This document shows, piece after piece, positions 35,032 through 49,700 of a stretch of DNA of 64,000 nt (within the stretch, counting starts at the first letter, position 1; each line of letters begins with the position of its first letter). The notes under the pieces are model-generated. The model was not told the origin of the DNA, ran no database searches, and worked only from the letters and a program-made list of their open reading frames with translations. This DNA is from Tyto alba (lineage: Eukaryota > Chordata > Aves > Strigiformes > Tytonidae). The translations under genes were made by a program, and so were the position numbers. The stretch is taken from NCBI RefSeq assembly GCF_018691265.1, contig NW_024881316.1:21491819-21555818 (forward strand), read 5' to 3'.

Positions 35032-38000
35032 CTATTAGAAATAAAAAAAAAATATTTGCAGTTATCTGGAAAAAAAAAGGGGATTATAATATGCATTCCT
35101 AAATTAAAATCAGTAACTGCAAGCTTGAAACTATTCCATCAGCACTAATAGAGCCAGTAAAGTCACGGAAAAGAGTGAAAAATACATACATACATACTGT
35201 GATCTTGTTTCCCAACTATAAACAACCTTGCAGTCAAGTCTCTAGTTTTTAAAATTATGTTTCTTTGTAACAAGTTGTCCACTAAAATATTTACTGATCT
35301 AGAGATGAAGGTAGATGATACAAGTGTGTGCACAAGTGTGCCTTCCATTTAATAGATGCTTAAAACACTTCTCTAAGGTACAAGTACAAAAATTAGGACT
35401 TATTATAATTGTTGTGATTACTTATAGTATACTTTTAAATTTGGCAGTTCCCGTCTGGTAAATAAGTAATATTCTGAGAGTGACTTTTCTTTCCTGGAAG
35501 TCTTCCTTGTAGCAAAAGCATAAAAAGTTTATTGGTGCTTCCACCTAAGGCTTCTGTTGTGCTATTAATTTGGGGTATTTTAAAATTTCATATTTAGGTC
35601 TCGTTTTGTTTTTTTGAGCCTGTTTTTCTCTGGAATATATCCATAACAGATATAAGCATTGTTCAAATGAGCTCAAAATGCTGGCATTAAGATATAACTT
35701 CCAATTCATTAGCGGAATTCTCATCTGAAAAACAGGGGATCTCTTCTTACACCTCAATGTTATAATAAGACAAATTAAAAAATTTATACATAGTTATATA
35801 TACACACACATGTGTTTGTGCATGTATACATTTTGTAGGAAAGTAAATTGTGTGTATAATCCTACAAGCATTTACTAATGGGTATAATGCTTCCTGTCAT
35901 GAACTTTATTTTACTGTAATATGAGTTGCAGAATATAAGCCTCGGCTAACCATATATGTTTTATAATACCAATTTTAAAATCTTTGTAGGCTCCATGAAT
36001 GTATCTACTTACAATGTAGATGACTTTAACAGATATCATGTTTCAGTCTGATATAAATATTTTAAAGTGGGTGAGAGTTGCTTTTATCAAAAATAACTTC
36101 TTTAAATCAGAAAACAAAAATAAAAAAGTTGACGTTTTAGTGATATATACTTAAATTAAGATATTTATAATTATTTTTACTGAAGCACCTTTTTAGATAT
36201 TTAAAAATAATTACTAAGTTATTGCTAGAGTAACTGCTGAAGGTATCATGCCCCATTTTCAGGGTAAGCAAGTGTGGCTCATACAAATGATACAGATGTT
36301 TTTGGACTTCATTTGAAAAAGCTATTAAAACACTAATTTCACTGAACTTCAGCATTATAAACGTTGTTCTGTATATTTTTGGAGCTATTAAAGCTTAATC
36401 CACTATGTTTGTAATGGATGGTTAACCATTGCTCTTTTCTGATTTCAAATTTAAACATTTCAGTACCAACACTTACTGCAGTAAAATATCTTTCATTATG
36501 CTAATAAAGCATTAACTCCATGAGCTTGTGAAACATCCAATTTCTGAATACTTTCTTTACGAATCTTTGCTTTTAGATAATGCCCTATTCTAAAAATTGT
36601 TTCAGTTTTGTAGCAGTATAGGCTGCTGCTATATGCAGATTTCACTTACCAAACCCTTGAAATACCTTTATTAAGCAAGGCTATCACAAACTTCATTAAG
36701 TTATTCCTGGTAACCATTTAATTCAGATTTCTGTTAAAACAAACAAACAAACAAAACCAACAAACAACTGGTAAGAGTAGCAAGAGAAACAATAATGGTT
36801 CTTCAAATACTGAACTATTTGCCTAATGCATAGTGTAATCTCTTGAAATGTAATTTGCTGAGCATAATACAGCACTGGCCAATGAGATATAAGCTACTCA
36901 TTACACAGATGCACTGCATCCATGGACATGAAGCAAATAAATGATTCATCCTTCTAAGTGATTCATCCTTCTAAGCTGTGGGAGGTAATTTTATTTTGTA
37001 GGTCATCATGCTTTTCTTTCCCAAGAGATGACCCATGATGAGGTGAGATATGATTTCATAATTGAATATCCCAGCAGGCTCAAGGGAACAACAATGAAGT
37101 ATTTCAAAGAAAAAAAAATATTCTAATGCACCCTGCTATTCTCCAGATCTTTATTCCTTTACATTCAGTTATGTAACTGTACAGTTGAAAGTCAAAAATA
37201 AATAAATAAAATTACTAACTGAACTTTGAAATAACATTTTCCATTTAGGAAAAGATACTAACATTATATTTGCAATCACTGTAGCACAACTGTTATGTAA
37301 ATGCTATTTTTAAGTTTGGATTTTTGCACTGTATTATGTTTATGCTCTGACTATAAAGGACATTGATTTCTGATAGTATAACAGTGGTCAGGCTGTATAA
37401 GGTTCTGCTCATTGACACAGAAAGTTGATGCGTGTGTACAGCCATTATCACTGCCTTAATTTTGCAGTAATGCCTTTAAAGGGCTTGGAAATGGCAGATT
37501 GTTAAACACTTCATGAGAACTCAACTTTTTTTTTTTTTCTCTTTTAGATATTAATCAGAATTCCCTAGACTAAGAAATCAAAATTTTGAAATGGGATGGG
37601 AAAAACCAAGGAGATATGTCAAGTGACTTTTCAAAATAAGCTGCCTTTGAAGTGTGAGACTTTCCCTGTCCCTCTTACTTTCTGTTTCTTGATGTTTTTT
37701 CTTGAAATTAGCTTAACACATTTTAGGTTGGCAGTTAAAACATACTTCTGAATTCAAAAAATAAAACTGAAGAAAAAACCCCAAACCACTGATTAATTTA
37801 AGTACCATTGTAACTTTCTGAGGAAGGACAGGAAGATTTCTAATTAGTATAATCACAGTGGCTTTTATTCTATTTAAAAGTAAAATTTTTTTTCAACAGA
37901 AGCATCATTTCAATTACATTCCAAACACATCACCTGAGTCTATGACTGAATAAAGATCTAAAGATTTTAGAATATTACCACGTGTTCTAAAATTTGCCAT

Positions 38001-38488
38001 GACTATGAGTGATATGATTGATCAGGGTAGTAATCAGGGTTTTTTACATGTTAACTCTTGGTCTCATAATATTTCCATTTTAAGGAGTAGAGACCCAAAG
38101 CCCATTTGTGCATAGGTGTAGGCCCATCAAGAAAATACTTATTATTAGCACTTTAAACTGTTCTTTGCTAGACTTTAAATTAGATTTCACGTTGCAGTAG
38201 TTAAAAAGAATATTGTAGCCTGGCTGTGGGAAGGAGTTGTTTGTGAAAGATAGATGATCTTTTAGCATTATTCTTTGACACAAATATCTGTAGATTGATT
38301 ATCAGACACCCAGATGTCTTTTGTCTAATTGGTCCAAGAACTGTCTTTGCTTTCCACTGAACAGGGATTTACCTGTCAGCTAGCAACACCTATTGATAAT
38401 GTCACCATCTTTCTTGGTATAAAACCAGGCAATTCATTTTTTCCCACTTAAATTAATACAAGATACTTGCAGATATTGGTGATATCTT
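35032..38488 (+). other. Intronic DNA, mostly featureless
   Basis: AT-rich sequence. It includes a CA/TG-rich patch near 35800-35830, a perfect 17-bp tandem duplication at 36942-36975, and two minus-strand stretches (about 35200-35310 and 35560-35730) that have weak exon-like edges (a GTATGT donor near 35200 and a TTTTTCAG acceptor near 35731). These might go with the exon-like frame at 34597-35031, but their frames contain stops or are short. Confidence 0.4.
36942..36975 (+). repeat. Perfect 17-bp tandem duplication
   Basis: TGATTCATCCTTCTAAG occurs twice in a row without a mismatch, suggesting a recent event. Confidence 0.95.
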
Positions 38489-38979
38489 TGTTGTGGAAAC
38501 TCTCAAATAAATAAGAATAAAAATAAAATTTATTTTTCAGCACAATTAACCAACACTCCACAAATATACAAATGGCAGGTTCAAACGTTCATGAGAGGAG
38601 AACAGAACTATTACCACACAAACTCTTAGGGTTTAACAACCCAAAACACTCAATCACTCACCAAAACACAGAAGACTCTCAACTTTGAGGAACTTCCTAT
38701 GGCAGTGTCCTAACTTGTAGGAGACTCAAGAAGTTTTCTTGGGCAGCATCCCAACCCAAGGGGAAAACCCTTACCTATAGCATACTACTCCAGGAGGGAC
38801 TAACTCAAAATGGCTTCCTCCAGGTGACTCCATTTACACACAAACCAAATCTAATCTGTGGTCAATACCAGCCCCTATTGGCCAAGGACCCAACTACCTT
38901 ATAGCCCTGAGAACAAGAGCACAGAAAAGGTTCAACAGCCAGGAAGCCACTTTTTCATTAGGTGAGTGCACCTGCCACA
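38489..38979 (-). mobile_element. Probable solo LTR, minus orientation
   Basis: Read on the minus strand the segment begins TGTGGCAGGTGCACTCACC and ends TTTCCACAACA. It contains a CCAAT box (GGCCAATAGG, around 38875-38884), a TATA-like GGCTATAAGG about 20 bp further (38897-38906), and an AATAAA signal near 38527-38532 close to its end. The order, size (491 bp) and terminal TG...CA all fit a retroviral LTR. The flanking bases do not give a clean target duplication. It differs from the ERVL-type family at 12250 and the ERVK-like one at 52058. Confidence 0.55.
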
Positions 38980-40126
38980 GTTTTCTTTAGTTTCTTTTGA
39001 ATTTACCTCTCAAATTAAGGTACTCTAGTTCTTCTGAGGTTTCTTGGTTTCTTTGCTCAGTAGTCTTGACTTTCGTGTCCCCAACTTCAAATCCACTCTT
39101 CTGAGGATACTAACTACAATGTCAGAAATTTAAGCTTTTTTCTGTTAAACTACGAAACAGAATAAGAGAAATTGCCCCTGAAAGTGCGAGTATATGCTAA
39201 TTATGAAGCTGATTATAAAAATAGGCTCCATAACAAAAATATGAGTTCTAAACTGTTTTCTCTTTGAATTTATTTAAGAAAATGAAGAATATCCTGATGA
39301 GAAACATCAGTAACTCTTTTGTTCATAGGCAAGATACCAGCCCTCAATGCTGAATTTATTTTTTTTCCTTCATCTTCCAACACTTCAGTTTAAGAGAAAA
39401 AGAGCAAATAGTAGCAGCGTATAGATTTTCTTAATTGCTGAAGCCCCTGACTATGACCTAAGCCGACTTACATGGTTTTAAAATACTGTCTTATAAATGT
39501 ATTAGGAAGTTCCATTTAATAAAAGACAAAAACTCTTGCCTTAGTTCCTGAATTCTTACTGAATCCGAAATGTTTGGAAATAAGCATGTACGATATCTGA
39601 GTTAGAAAGTGCAAAGATAGCCAGGGTTTCTGCAAGGGTTATAACAGTTTCTTGAGAATTAAAGATATGAAGAGGTTTCTATTTTGTATACTTTCTGTTT
39701 TCTAATATAGAAAAAATACATAGTTTAAAAAACAGTAAGCATAATACAAGGTGTATTTATTGAATATTCTAAGCAAAGCAGTTAAATGTGAAAGTAAAAA
39801 CAAACACACATACCTTCAAAGTATTTGCAAAACAAGGGAGTTAATGAGAGGCTGCTATTTACTGCCAGGATTCATAACTTATTTGTCACATTACCTATAA
39901 CTTTCTTCTTCTCAACATGATCAAATCCCAGACTCCAAATTAGCTAAAGTCTGCTTAGTGTTTTATTATTTTTAGCATACCAACCGTGGTGCCTCAGAGT
40001 GTTGATTTAATCTTCTGTTACTTTATATTTAGCAGGTATAAAATATAACAGACTGTCAAAATGTAAATTTGCATCTAAAAAGAATACAAGCATTTATCAT
40101 TTCCTATTCAGTACAGCATGTTGGAA
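38980..40126 (+). other. Intronic DNA with no recognised feature
   Basis: AT-rich sequence between an LTR-like element and a CR1 tail. Nothing coding was recognised. Confidence 0.55.
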
Positions 40127-40738
40127 TATCATAGAATCATAGAATGGTGTGGGTTGTAAGGGACCTTAAAGTTCATCTAGTTCCAACCCCCTCTGCCATG
40201 GGCAGGGACACCTTCCAGTAGACCAGGGTGCTCAAAGCCCCATCCAGCCTGGCCTTGGACACTTCCAGGGTGGAGTTATCCACAACTTCTCTGGGCAACC
40301 TGTTCCAGCATCTCACCACCCTAACAGTAAAGAATTTCTTCCTTAGATGTAATCTAAATGTATCCACTTTCAGTATAAAACCATTGCCACTCACCCTGTC
40401 ACTACACTCCCTGATAAAGAGTCCTTCCCCATCTTTCCTGTAGGCCCCTTTAAGTACTGAAAGGCCTCTATAAGGTCTCCCTGGAGCCTTCTCTTCTCCA
40501 GGCTGAACAACCCCAACTTTCTCAGTCTGTCCTCATAGGGGAGGTGCTCCAGCCCTCTGATCATCTTCATGGATTACCTCCAGACCTGCTCAATCATGTC
40601 CCTGTCTTTCTGACATTGGGGGCCCCAGAGCTGGACACAACACTCCAGGTAGGGTCTCACAAGAGTGGAGTATAGGGGGAGAATCACCACCCTCGACCTG
40701 CTGGCCACACTTCTCTTGATGCAGCCCAGGATATACCA
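40127..40738 (-). mobile_element. CR1 LINE 3' end fragment, relatively young
   Basis: Inverted CR1 3' terminus. The left edge shows two to three copies of the terminal repeat in inverse form (ATCATAGAATCATAGAATGG), then the 3' UTR and the end of ORF2 (FFTVRVVRCWNRLPREVV at about 40300-40350 on the minus strand), up to the words CTTGATGCAGCCCAGGATAT. Similarity to the copy at 3487 is close, but this one keeps a better-preserved tail. It is 5'-truncated at about 610 bp. Confidence 0.95.
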
Positions 40739-43700
40739 GGGAAGGGAGGAGAATAGAACCTAATCAGCTACAGCTCAATTGGTCCTGTTTTTTAAGTCAT
40801 TCACATTTGCATTTAAAATCTATTGATAATTTGTGGAAACAACCCTGGAAGCAGGCACAGAAACCAGTAGCCTGTTCTGGTGGTTCTAGTCTCAGGACTA
40901 GAAAGTTGGGTGCTTTCCTCTATGAGCATTTAGTGCTCTTTTCTACAAATCTAAAGCAGTAATGATAGAGATTGTTTTTCATTGCAGAGGACTTAGAAAG
41001 AGTCTACAAAAAATTCTAGAGGAAACTGGTATGGTTAAATATTGTCCAAATGAAGAAAATTAAGGACAATAAACTCTGAAACCCTGACAAGCTAAACATA
41101 AAAACATAAGGCAGGTCAAAAAGGCTTTAAAGAACAACTAGCAAAATGTGTCTAATCTAATGACACATTTTTCTTCTGTATTTCAAGGGCAGGATGTCAG
41201 TAAGAAAATCCATAAGTTTGAAGGATAAAGGTAAAAAAGGATTAATGGAGAAGCCAGGGCCTTTACAGAGAAACTGAAGTCAGTCTTTACACCTTATGCT
41301 CTTTATTCTGTCTTCACTTACAAGAAACTGAGGAAGCATTTAGGCTGGATCCCTTCTTTGAGTGTAAGTCTTCAAAAGATCCTTTTGGAAAAATAACTAC
41401 ATGAATGATAGTTGAATAAACTGAGAAAATTAACATTAGAAATTTTCTGTGTCTTCAGTGCCAAGTCAGTTTTAAGCAAGACATTAACTGTGATGCCAGA
41501 AAAAGGTTTTAAGAGAGCTCCAGGAAACTACAATCCTGACTCAGCGTACACTGACAGACTAAGGAGCAGTATTTGGAGTTCATGCCTGATATTTGTGTGA
41601 ATGTGTCATCTCAGTGCTGAGTAATCATTAAAAAATCCCAAATCAAGTGTTATGAGTTATTAAGAAAATAAATGGGGGATTCTGTAACATCAAAGATACA
41701 ACAATGTTCATATATCAAATACTCTGTGTAGTTTTAGTGCTCTTATCTTTTAAAGAGATATAATAGAATCAGGAATGATCAGAGAAAAATATTGAGGTTA
41801 TTAGTGTGAAAACCATGAAAGCTACATCTGAGCTGAAGAATAATAGACTGGCAGATATATGTTTGATCTGTTCTTACCTTTCTACAGTCATTCATTTTAA
41901 ATACTTCTGGAGAATAGGGACTTCTGAAATCAAACAATAAGGCTGTTGTCACATTTCCTGTGACAGAATGTGGAGTTCTATCCTCATTCTGACATAATTC
42001 TTGATTGGTATTCATAAACAAATGTTAAGCAATAAAACAAGAACAAACCGTTTTGGCTCATCTATTTAAATGTAATTTAATAGTTGATTTATTTTACCTT
42101 GAAATGCCAACATATTCTGGTGCTTTTACAGTAACTTTTTTTTTTTTTTTTTTTTTTTGTAGTTTAGCTTCTACTTTAAAGAAGACTTTCAAACTGTTAG
42201 TCTTTATTTCTAATACTTAGTCCCTTTAAGATCCTTGCAACACTTCTCTGAACAATTGGTTATATTAGCCTTCTCCAACCCTCCCTTAAAATCAGTTGAA
42301 TTCTATTCCTAGGGACAACTTCTGAAATGAGGATTTTCACAGGGAAGGGCATACAGCTTCTTTGTCTCACATGTTGATTTCTGTTCTCTCACAGCCCCCG
42401 GAGCAGAAGTTTCCAGGCTAGAAGTACATTTTGCAAGAACTTGGAACAAGTGTTCCACAAGACTTGCTCTTAAACAACATGATGATAAAGAAACTGAAAA
42501 GTGTGTCATGAAACCTGGGATTTATTTTAACTTCCTTTTCTAAAAATTTGGTCTTGCTAGAGAAACAGAGCTTAAAATTTTGGCTTCCTCATGACAGCAA
42601 AAATGCAATAATTGTCCCAGATATTGACAGTTGTTGAAATACAGATAATGACAAAAGAGCTCATGTTGTCATTCTCTGCAGAAAATTCTGTAGAATATCT
42701 TTGTCTAGTGGAAGAGGAATACACAGAGTTAACTAAAGCGGGGCTAATGAAGCAATTGTACTACACAGAACTTTTCAATGCAAGTTTGGTCACTTAAAGT
42801 CACAAATTAAATATTGTAATTAAGCTTTAAAAAAAATAAATAAGCAATGAGATAAAGTTATCAGTGTCAGGTTGGAATGCTGCAGTAGCTACACTGGTTT
42901 AATGATTTGTTCTGAAATTATATTTGACAGTTGAGGTGAGTAAACCTTGTTACATAAATCATTATGGGCATTTTGAACTCCCTCAGGCTGGTTAGAGAAC
43001 TATAGATTAAAAGGGCTTATTCAGTCAAATATGAATCTGTTCTTCAAGGTTTGGAGATTTCTACCAAAATCACTTTGGAAAATGAGGAACAAACACACCT
43101 CTTAAAAGGTAGGGGTTTTATTAATTTATTCATTTTAGTATTAAGGAGAGGAGAGGCTTCTTCTGCCATGTGTTTTGCTTTTATCATCATCTAAAATAAT
43201 GTGCAGTTTCTTAGGCTACAATATTTAGACAGAGATCTGAAGTGTATGACTATATTCATGGTTAAGAATGTAACCAGTACAAGTGTTCACATCTAAGACA
43301 GAGTCCTGTGTTCCCATTCTTCCAAGATTTTTGTTCATACTTTGTATTGAAAAGCTACTGACTTCCAGTTTGCCTTTTGTTTATTTCATAATGTGTTTCT
43401 GCTTGTCACCAGACTACAGTGCCAAGCTCTTTGCTTTTTCTTTATAAGCTTTTAAACTATTTTACTCTTTGAATTATTTAGTGTTTGCTTACTTGCCAAG
43501 AGTCCATTAATTGCACGTTCTGGGTTACAACAGTTTCACATCTTTCATAGGATGGGTGAGAAGTATCTTTATAATCTAATCATCAACAGGCAGAAGATAT
43601 AGATCTCAGTACTTCTAGGTTGTAAATGGCCTAAAATTCAGGGATTCTAAGTATCTGAATGCATGGGCAGTTAAAGCCAAGACATCTGCAGAGGAATGAC

Positions 43701-46700
43701 TGTTTCAACCCCCCAAATAGGTATGAATGCAAAGGTGCTCCAGATGCTAACAGTTCTAGGCCCACACAATAGCAGAACATGATTACTAGATGCTCGGGTT
43801 GAGGAAAAGGTATCAGTAGGTTGTCATATCGGTTTTGTGTATTCTGGGGAAATGTGTAGTAAACACTAATCGTCTCCTTCATCACTATGTCCTACTTCTT
43901 GAGTTACCATTAAAATTTTTTGTCTATCAGAAAGGTACAAATTAACTTGAGTTTGGTTTAAATTCAGTGTTATATTGTAATAACACTTTAAGTAAAATGG
44001 GTCACTTCACTCAACGCAGAAAGGCTGGTTTAGGGTTTGAAAATATGGGACATCTATATGCACTGAGTACCTGATATATAGACTTACATTTGAAGAAGAA
44101 ATTCTCAATTTTTTGCTAGAGATCATTGAGAGCTTCTTAAGAACCTCTGTGTTGGTATTGGATACAGATTTGCTCTGTATTTGTCATATCTTCAATGTTT
44201 CATGAATGCTCAGTTTCTTAATTTTTTTTTTTTTCCCATAGGGATGTCTTTTGTTTGTTTTTATTCATGAAAAAAATATTTATGGGTAAGCTAGAACTAT
44301 GTGGGACAGCTAACAGTTAGCTAACAGCTAGCATAAAACATGAAGATGCTTCCATAACCCCAAGATAGCCTTCAGCAATAGCTTTTGTCTTTCTGGATCC
44401 AGAAAACATTGTTCTAACATGGAAGCTGCTACTTAAGAAAACCTACTTCACAAAAAAACTCTCTAAAACCTACTGTGAAGTTATGTGATCTTTCCAGCTG
44501 TGTGTCCATGCAGCCTTTACAGGCTTCAGCTGGGAGCCATAGTGGGAAGGTGGAAAATACAGAGAGGGAAACTGAGTTTCAGCAATAATCTAGAGAATAT
44601 GAAAGCTGGCTTGTGGAACACAGTGAAGAAAGAAGAGCTGACCTTGTGGTGAAAGAAAATGCAGGGACTGAAAGACAAAGAATAGATGAATGATGGATGA
44701 AACAGGGACATGGAAACAGGGGCTTGTACTGGAATGCTGAGTTGGGAATACCTCTGAGTTGCAATAATCATGGGATATGGCAAAAGAGCAAAGACTCATC
44801 TGAACAGGAAATAGGAAAGACAAGGTAGGAGGTCCAAATAAGACCTTTTGGACAGCATGGTTCTTGTGATATATTTTGCCTTTTTTTTTTTTTCATATAA
44901 CTCTTTGTTAAATTTTTTATTTTCTTTATGATCGTGGTCAGATTAACTTTTACTTCAGAGAACCAATGCTAAATGTGTGGACTTGCATGGACTTGTAAAT
45001 TCATGGAGTAATACTACTTATGAGGTTATACAATCTATTTATAGCCCTTTTTAGTCACTTTCCCTGAATTTTCTTCAAAAATATAATGTCTGCTGGAGCT
45101 TGGAACAATGAGCGGAGTGTGGTTATCTCTGCAAATATAGAGTACTGGTTCCATGACAACATAATTTCTGCGGAGAATCTATTAACATGCCTGTCATTTT
45201 GCCAGGAGGGAGATCAAGTACTATTCTGCTGGTATTAATTAGAGGGTGAGCAAGAGGCTAAGGATGGAGACAGTGTCCCAGTGTAGGAGAGAAGGTGGAC
45301 AGTGCTTTTTTTTTTTTTCTAAACTGGGAAAAAGAGACTTTCATCATACCATAAGGCAAAATCAAGACACAGTAAACCTTAGAGATGCTGTTTCTCTAAC
45401 GTTGATGTAGGACTTTGTTACCTTTTTGTGTGAAGTAGAATTATGGCTGGAGAAATGAAGGACAGACTACTCGAAACCATAGTTGTATAATGCTTGGTCT
45501 CATAATATCAGAGTCTCTCTGGAACTAAGTTTTGTAATTATGTAAGGACTATGAATTTTTACATCCTCTAAGGCTTATATAATTTAAAACTTAGAGGTTA
45601 TGTTTAACAGCAAAAATCTGTGTGTAGTCTCTACTGAATCCCTTTGAAAAAATCTTACTGTCACTACTGAAGAACAGCTATGTCCCTGCTTCCTGCTTTT
45701 CTCAGATGCCTCTCATTCTCTGTTACTCTTACAAACTCCTTGCTTGTCATATCTCTTGCTCTTCTTATCCCAATGGAATAGGTTTGCTTTTGAGGACCAT
45801 TTTCCTCTTTCCTCATCCTGCAGTGTTTCTACTCCCCAGAAGTGTAGTAGTGGGACAAAAGCAAATGGATAATTCCTCTTTGCTGATGAGTGTCATCATA
45901 AAAGTAAACTGTGAACAAATAAAAAAGATAAAGCCTCTGTCATCACTAACAAGCTCTATGGTTCAAAGAGTCTGTTCTTGAGCACAGTAAACTTTGGTTA
46001 AACTCTTTTGATGATGGAGAGGAAAAGGAGAGAAATGGAATGTCAGGGAAATAGGATAAATGCTCACTGACTTAATTTAAAAGAGCTATTATATGTAACC
46101 AATCATGGGGGAAAATCCTGCAAAATACAGTACCTAGAACTGAAAGTACTCTGGGGATCTTACAGAATGAAAAGTATGAGAAATTAGATAGTGTTTTGAC
46201 TTACAACAAGCTGTGAGTTGAGCCAATATATATTTTCAAGACGATGTCTTCAGTGGTATGTATTTCTGACATCAGTGAGAAGTAGAGAGTGCTTTATCAG
46301 CTTCCAAATTATATGAATTAAATTTAGTGAGTGTGTGGGTTTTGGGGGCAGATAGGGTGGAGGTAAAGTGACAAGGAAGGAGAAGCTAGTCTGAGCTTCT
46401 TAGATTCCCCTTTCTCACTGATTTGCTCAATGTTTTTATCCCTTCTCTCTTTTTTTTTTTTTTTTTTATTAACTGAATGTCTATGTCTTCTACAACTGTT
46501 TGATCAAAAGTTAATCAATTTATTCACAGAATGGTGTGTCTTAAAGTCCCATCATTTCTGATGCTGATGAAATGATGTCCCTGTTGCAAATAAACAAGTG
46601 ATCTTCCTTCAGGAGTCAGATGAATTGACTTTCCCTTTGAAGTACATTTTAACATCAGGACATGAGTGAATGCCGTTCTTTTCTCTGTGTGATAATGCTT

Positions 46701-49700
46701 CAAAAGGTATCTATTTATAAAATGCTAAACAAAACTATTCTCCCTTAGGACTAAAATGTTATTGTCAACAACTTTTTTTTTTAAAAAAAAAAAAAAAAAA
46801 GAGCCCTGCCACATACTGAGATTGCGGTAAGAGGCACATCAGTTAATTTCAGAACTATGAAATATTGACATATATTCTCTAACCTTGAGATCCATCAGAA
46901 ATTACATTTGTATTTTGCTTTGTTAATATCCATTGACTTTATGGAAAGTCAATGGATATAATAATAGAACCTGATCAGAGAATATCCGTATAAATAGTCA
47001 GATTCTATTTGTACTGATACATGGATGTATAAAGGATAAACTGTCACTTGTGCAAACATCCAGACAATCAAAAAATCCACTCATATGCATGATGATTGAA
47101 AAAAGCATAGTGACTGCACTTGAATAGAGCTATTAACAATTCAATTAATTTTTAAATAATATTTTGAAAATGTTACTTGTGTAATGTTCAATTTGAATGG
47201 GAATTATAGGATCACTTGAAGGAAGTCAGCCAACCAGTCGCCAATACCTATTTTACACTGACCAGTGAGTGATAAATGGTTTATTTTATTCATTTTGTAT
47301 TTAAATGTTTTACATATTTCCAAGGAGATATAGTTTCTCACATTTCAAAATCACTGGCTGAAATATGGTGTATGAATTAGAAAGAATTAAGGAGATGTTA
47401 GCCTTAGTTGACAATAAATTATATTGTTTGATAAACACAGTAAAATACTCAAAAAAAAAAAAAAAACATGAAATTGCAAGGGCTTTTTTATTGTTTATGA
47501 CTTTTTAAATTGACCTAATTTTCAGGCAGCATCTGCTTGTTAATAGAAACCAAAGAACACGAAAAAAAAATAATATATTCTGACTTCATTTTTGCCTTAT
47601 TTTTCACAAGGGAAGAAGGAAACAAACTTCCCTTCTTAAAACTGCAATATCACATTCTCTGAATGCTGTCATCTGTTGGTTGCTTAAAGCAGAAATTGCA
47701 GTTGTAAGCAGTAGTGTCCTTTCTCCCCTTTCACAATACCAGAATGAATTAGAAAATGAATACTCAGGCAAATCTAGTTCTTACTATTATTTTAATATAT
47801 ATGAGGCAATATTCACCACTCTAGTAGATTTCAGTATCTTCATAATGTAAACAGGCATCAACTAATATTTGATAATTCATGGCATGTGAGGTGGAAAGTA
47901 TTTTCAAACATAAGTAATCTTGTTAGTATGCTTAGTAAGAATGCATAGATTCAAACTTATGAAAACTGAACCATTCTGTATTTTAGTAATTGTATAGGGT
48001 TGTTTGTTTATTTATTTGTTTGTTTGTTTTAAAAAAAGAGAGGGTTTATTTATTTACAACAATATTAGCAAAGATATACAAGTTGAAATGAATTTAGAAG
48101 AATTTTTCAAAATTTTTAAAAACTACTTCATAGAAGACATATAACAGCTCTGTTAATCTGAGTGAGAGATTTCAGTTCACCATTCTTTTTCTCAGAGTAC
48201 ATCCAACCATATTTTTTTAACAAATATTTTAAAGCTTAATGTATTGGAGAACAGCTATGCTATTGCTTAGGCACAGAAAGAAGTGAGGTGAACACAGAAG
48301 TTTGAAGGATTTGCGCCTTTGATGCCTTCTGGAAAGTCAGACATAGTTCCATGTAAACAGTGGACTTAATGTCACATACTGCCCCAAATATTCTGTATTT
48401 CCCTGTTGCACTCAACTAGTTTACACTTCCTATAAAAGAGAAGAATATTCATGGAGGAAGGTGTGTCATAATGATGCTGAGCAGCATCTGAAGTACTGCA
48501 AATGCAGTAGCTCATTTGACAATTTTCTGGTTGCAAAGAAACTGAGCTGATTATTAAAATTTCTTATGCCCCTATCCTGTGGCAGAAAGGAGGCCATTAT
48601 TCTGACTGTAAGTATAGAATATTTATTCAGGACTTAACTAGTCAACTTATGAGGCACCCATCTCATAGGGTAGGTTGTCTAAGCAACTGTGGGATATGAT
48701 GTACAAGACTGGCATAAACTATATTAAAACAGGCTGCTAAACTCTGCTGATTTTGTAAGTGAGGTGAGAGTATTACATGTAGCCAGAGTGGAAAACATGG
48801 TTTTAACACCTGTGCTTACACCTCAAAAGACACAATAATTATGTGTAATAAATAGTGAAACCAGTCAGTCTGAATCATATTTGAGTTCAAGGATCAAGTT
48901 CTTACATATTCAGGAATATTTCAGAAGTGAGATTTCTGGAAATCCTTCTTTGAAAAGGGGATAAAGTTGTGAAAAATAAACTCATAACCATAAACGTAAT
49001 TTGAAATTAAGACTTGAAGATGAGAGGGTTTTTGCTAAAAATGGTGTGAAATTGCAGAGGGTACCATGGCCCTGTAAATGAGGCTGGCTGTATTTCACAG
49101 AGAGGTGAGGAAAGGAGTTGGAATGCAAGGTTGTGGGGAAGCCAAAACCAGTGCAAACTTAGGCAGAAGTAGTGTTGCCAAAGGACTTCATGTGCTTGTG
49201 TATGTGAAGTAGGAACAGTGGAATTAAATTATTGTTAGAGCCTGTAAGAGGAAAATATGGGGGACTGGATGGGGGAGCAATTCTGTTGAGAAGAACCTGG
49301 GGGGCTGCAGGCTGAGCATGAGCCAGCAGCATGCACAGGCACGGCAGTGACATATTTCCCTTGTTCTTGTGTAGTTTCTCTCATGGCCATTCTCCTTCAA
49401 ATCCTCACTGTGTCATTACGGTTGGTTCTCATGGGAAGGAAATGTCAGTGGCATTCAGATCACCTCTTCTTTCCCCCTTTTCCTAACTATTGGTTGTACC
49501 TTTTGGTTTACATTAGGCAAGCCAATAAAATGCATGTGCAAAGCTTAACAAGTTCATGTGCAGCACTTGTCCATGACCAAAGCATGTTCCAGTCAATGCT
49601 AATAGCATCATAAGAGTGAACAACCTATAGGGGATTTGAGCACGTCCTGATGAAAACTGGATGGCTATTGCGGTAAAGCTTATACACCAGAAAGGATGCT

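Noticed and set aside
44526..44823. Three overlapping minus-strand frames of 61-85 codons
   Set aside because: Overlapping frames in purine-rich plus-strand sequence; composition explains them.
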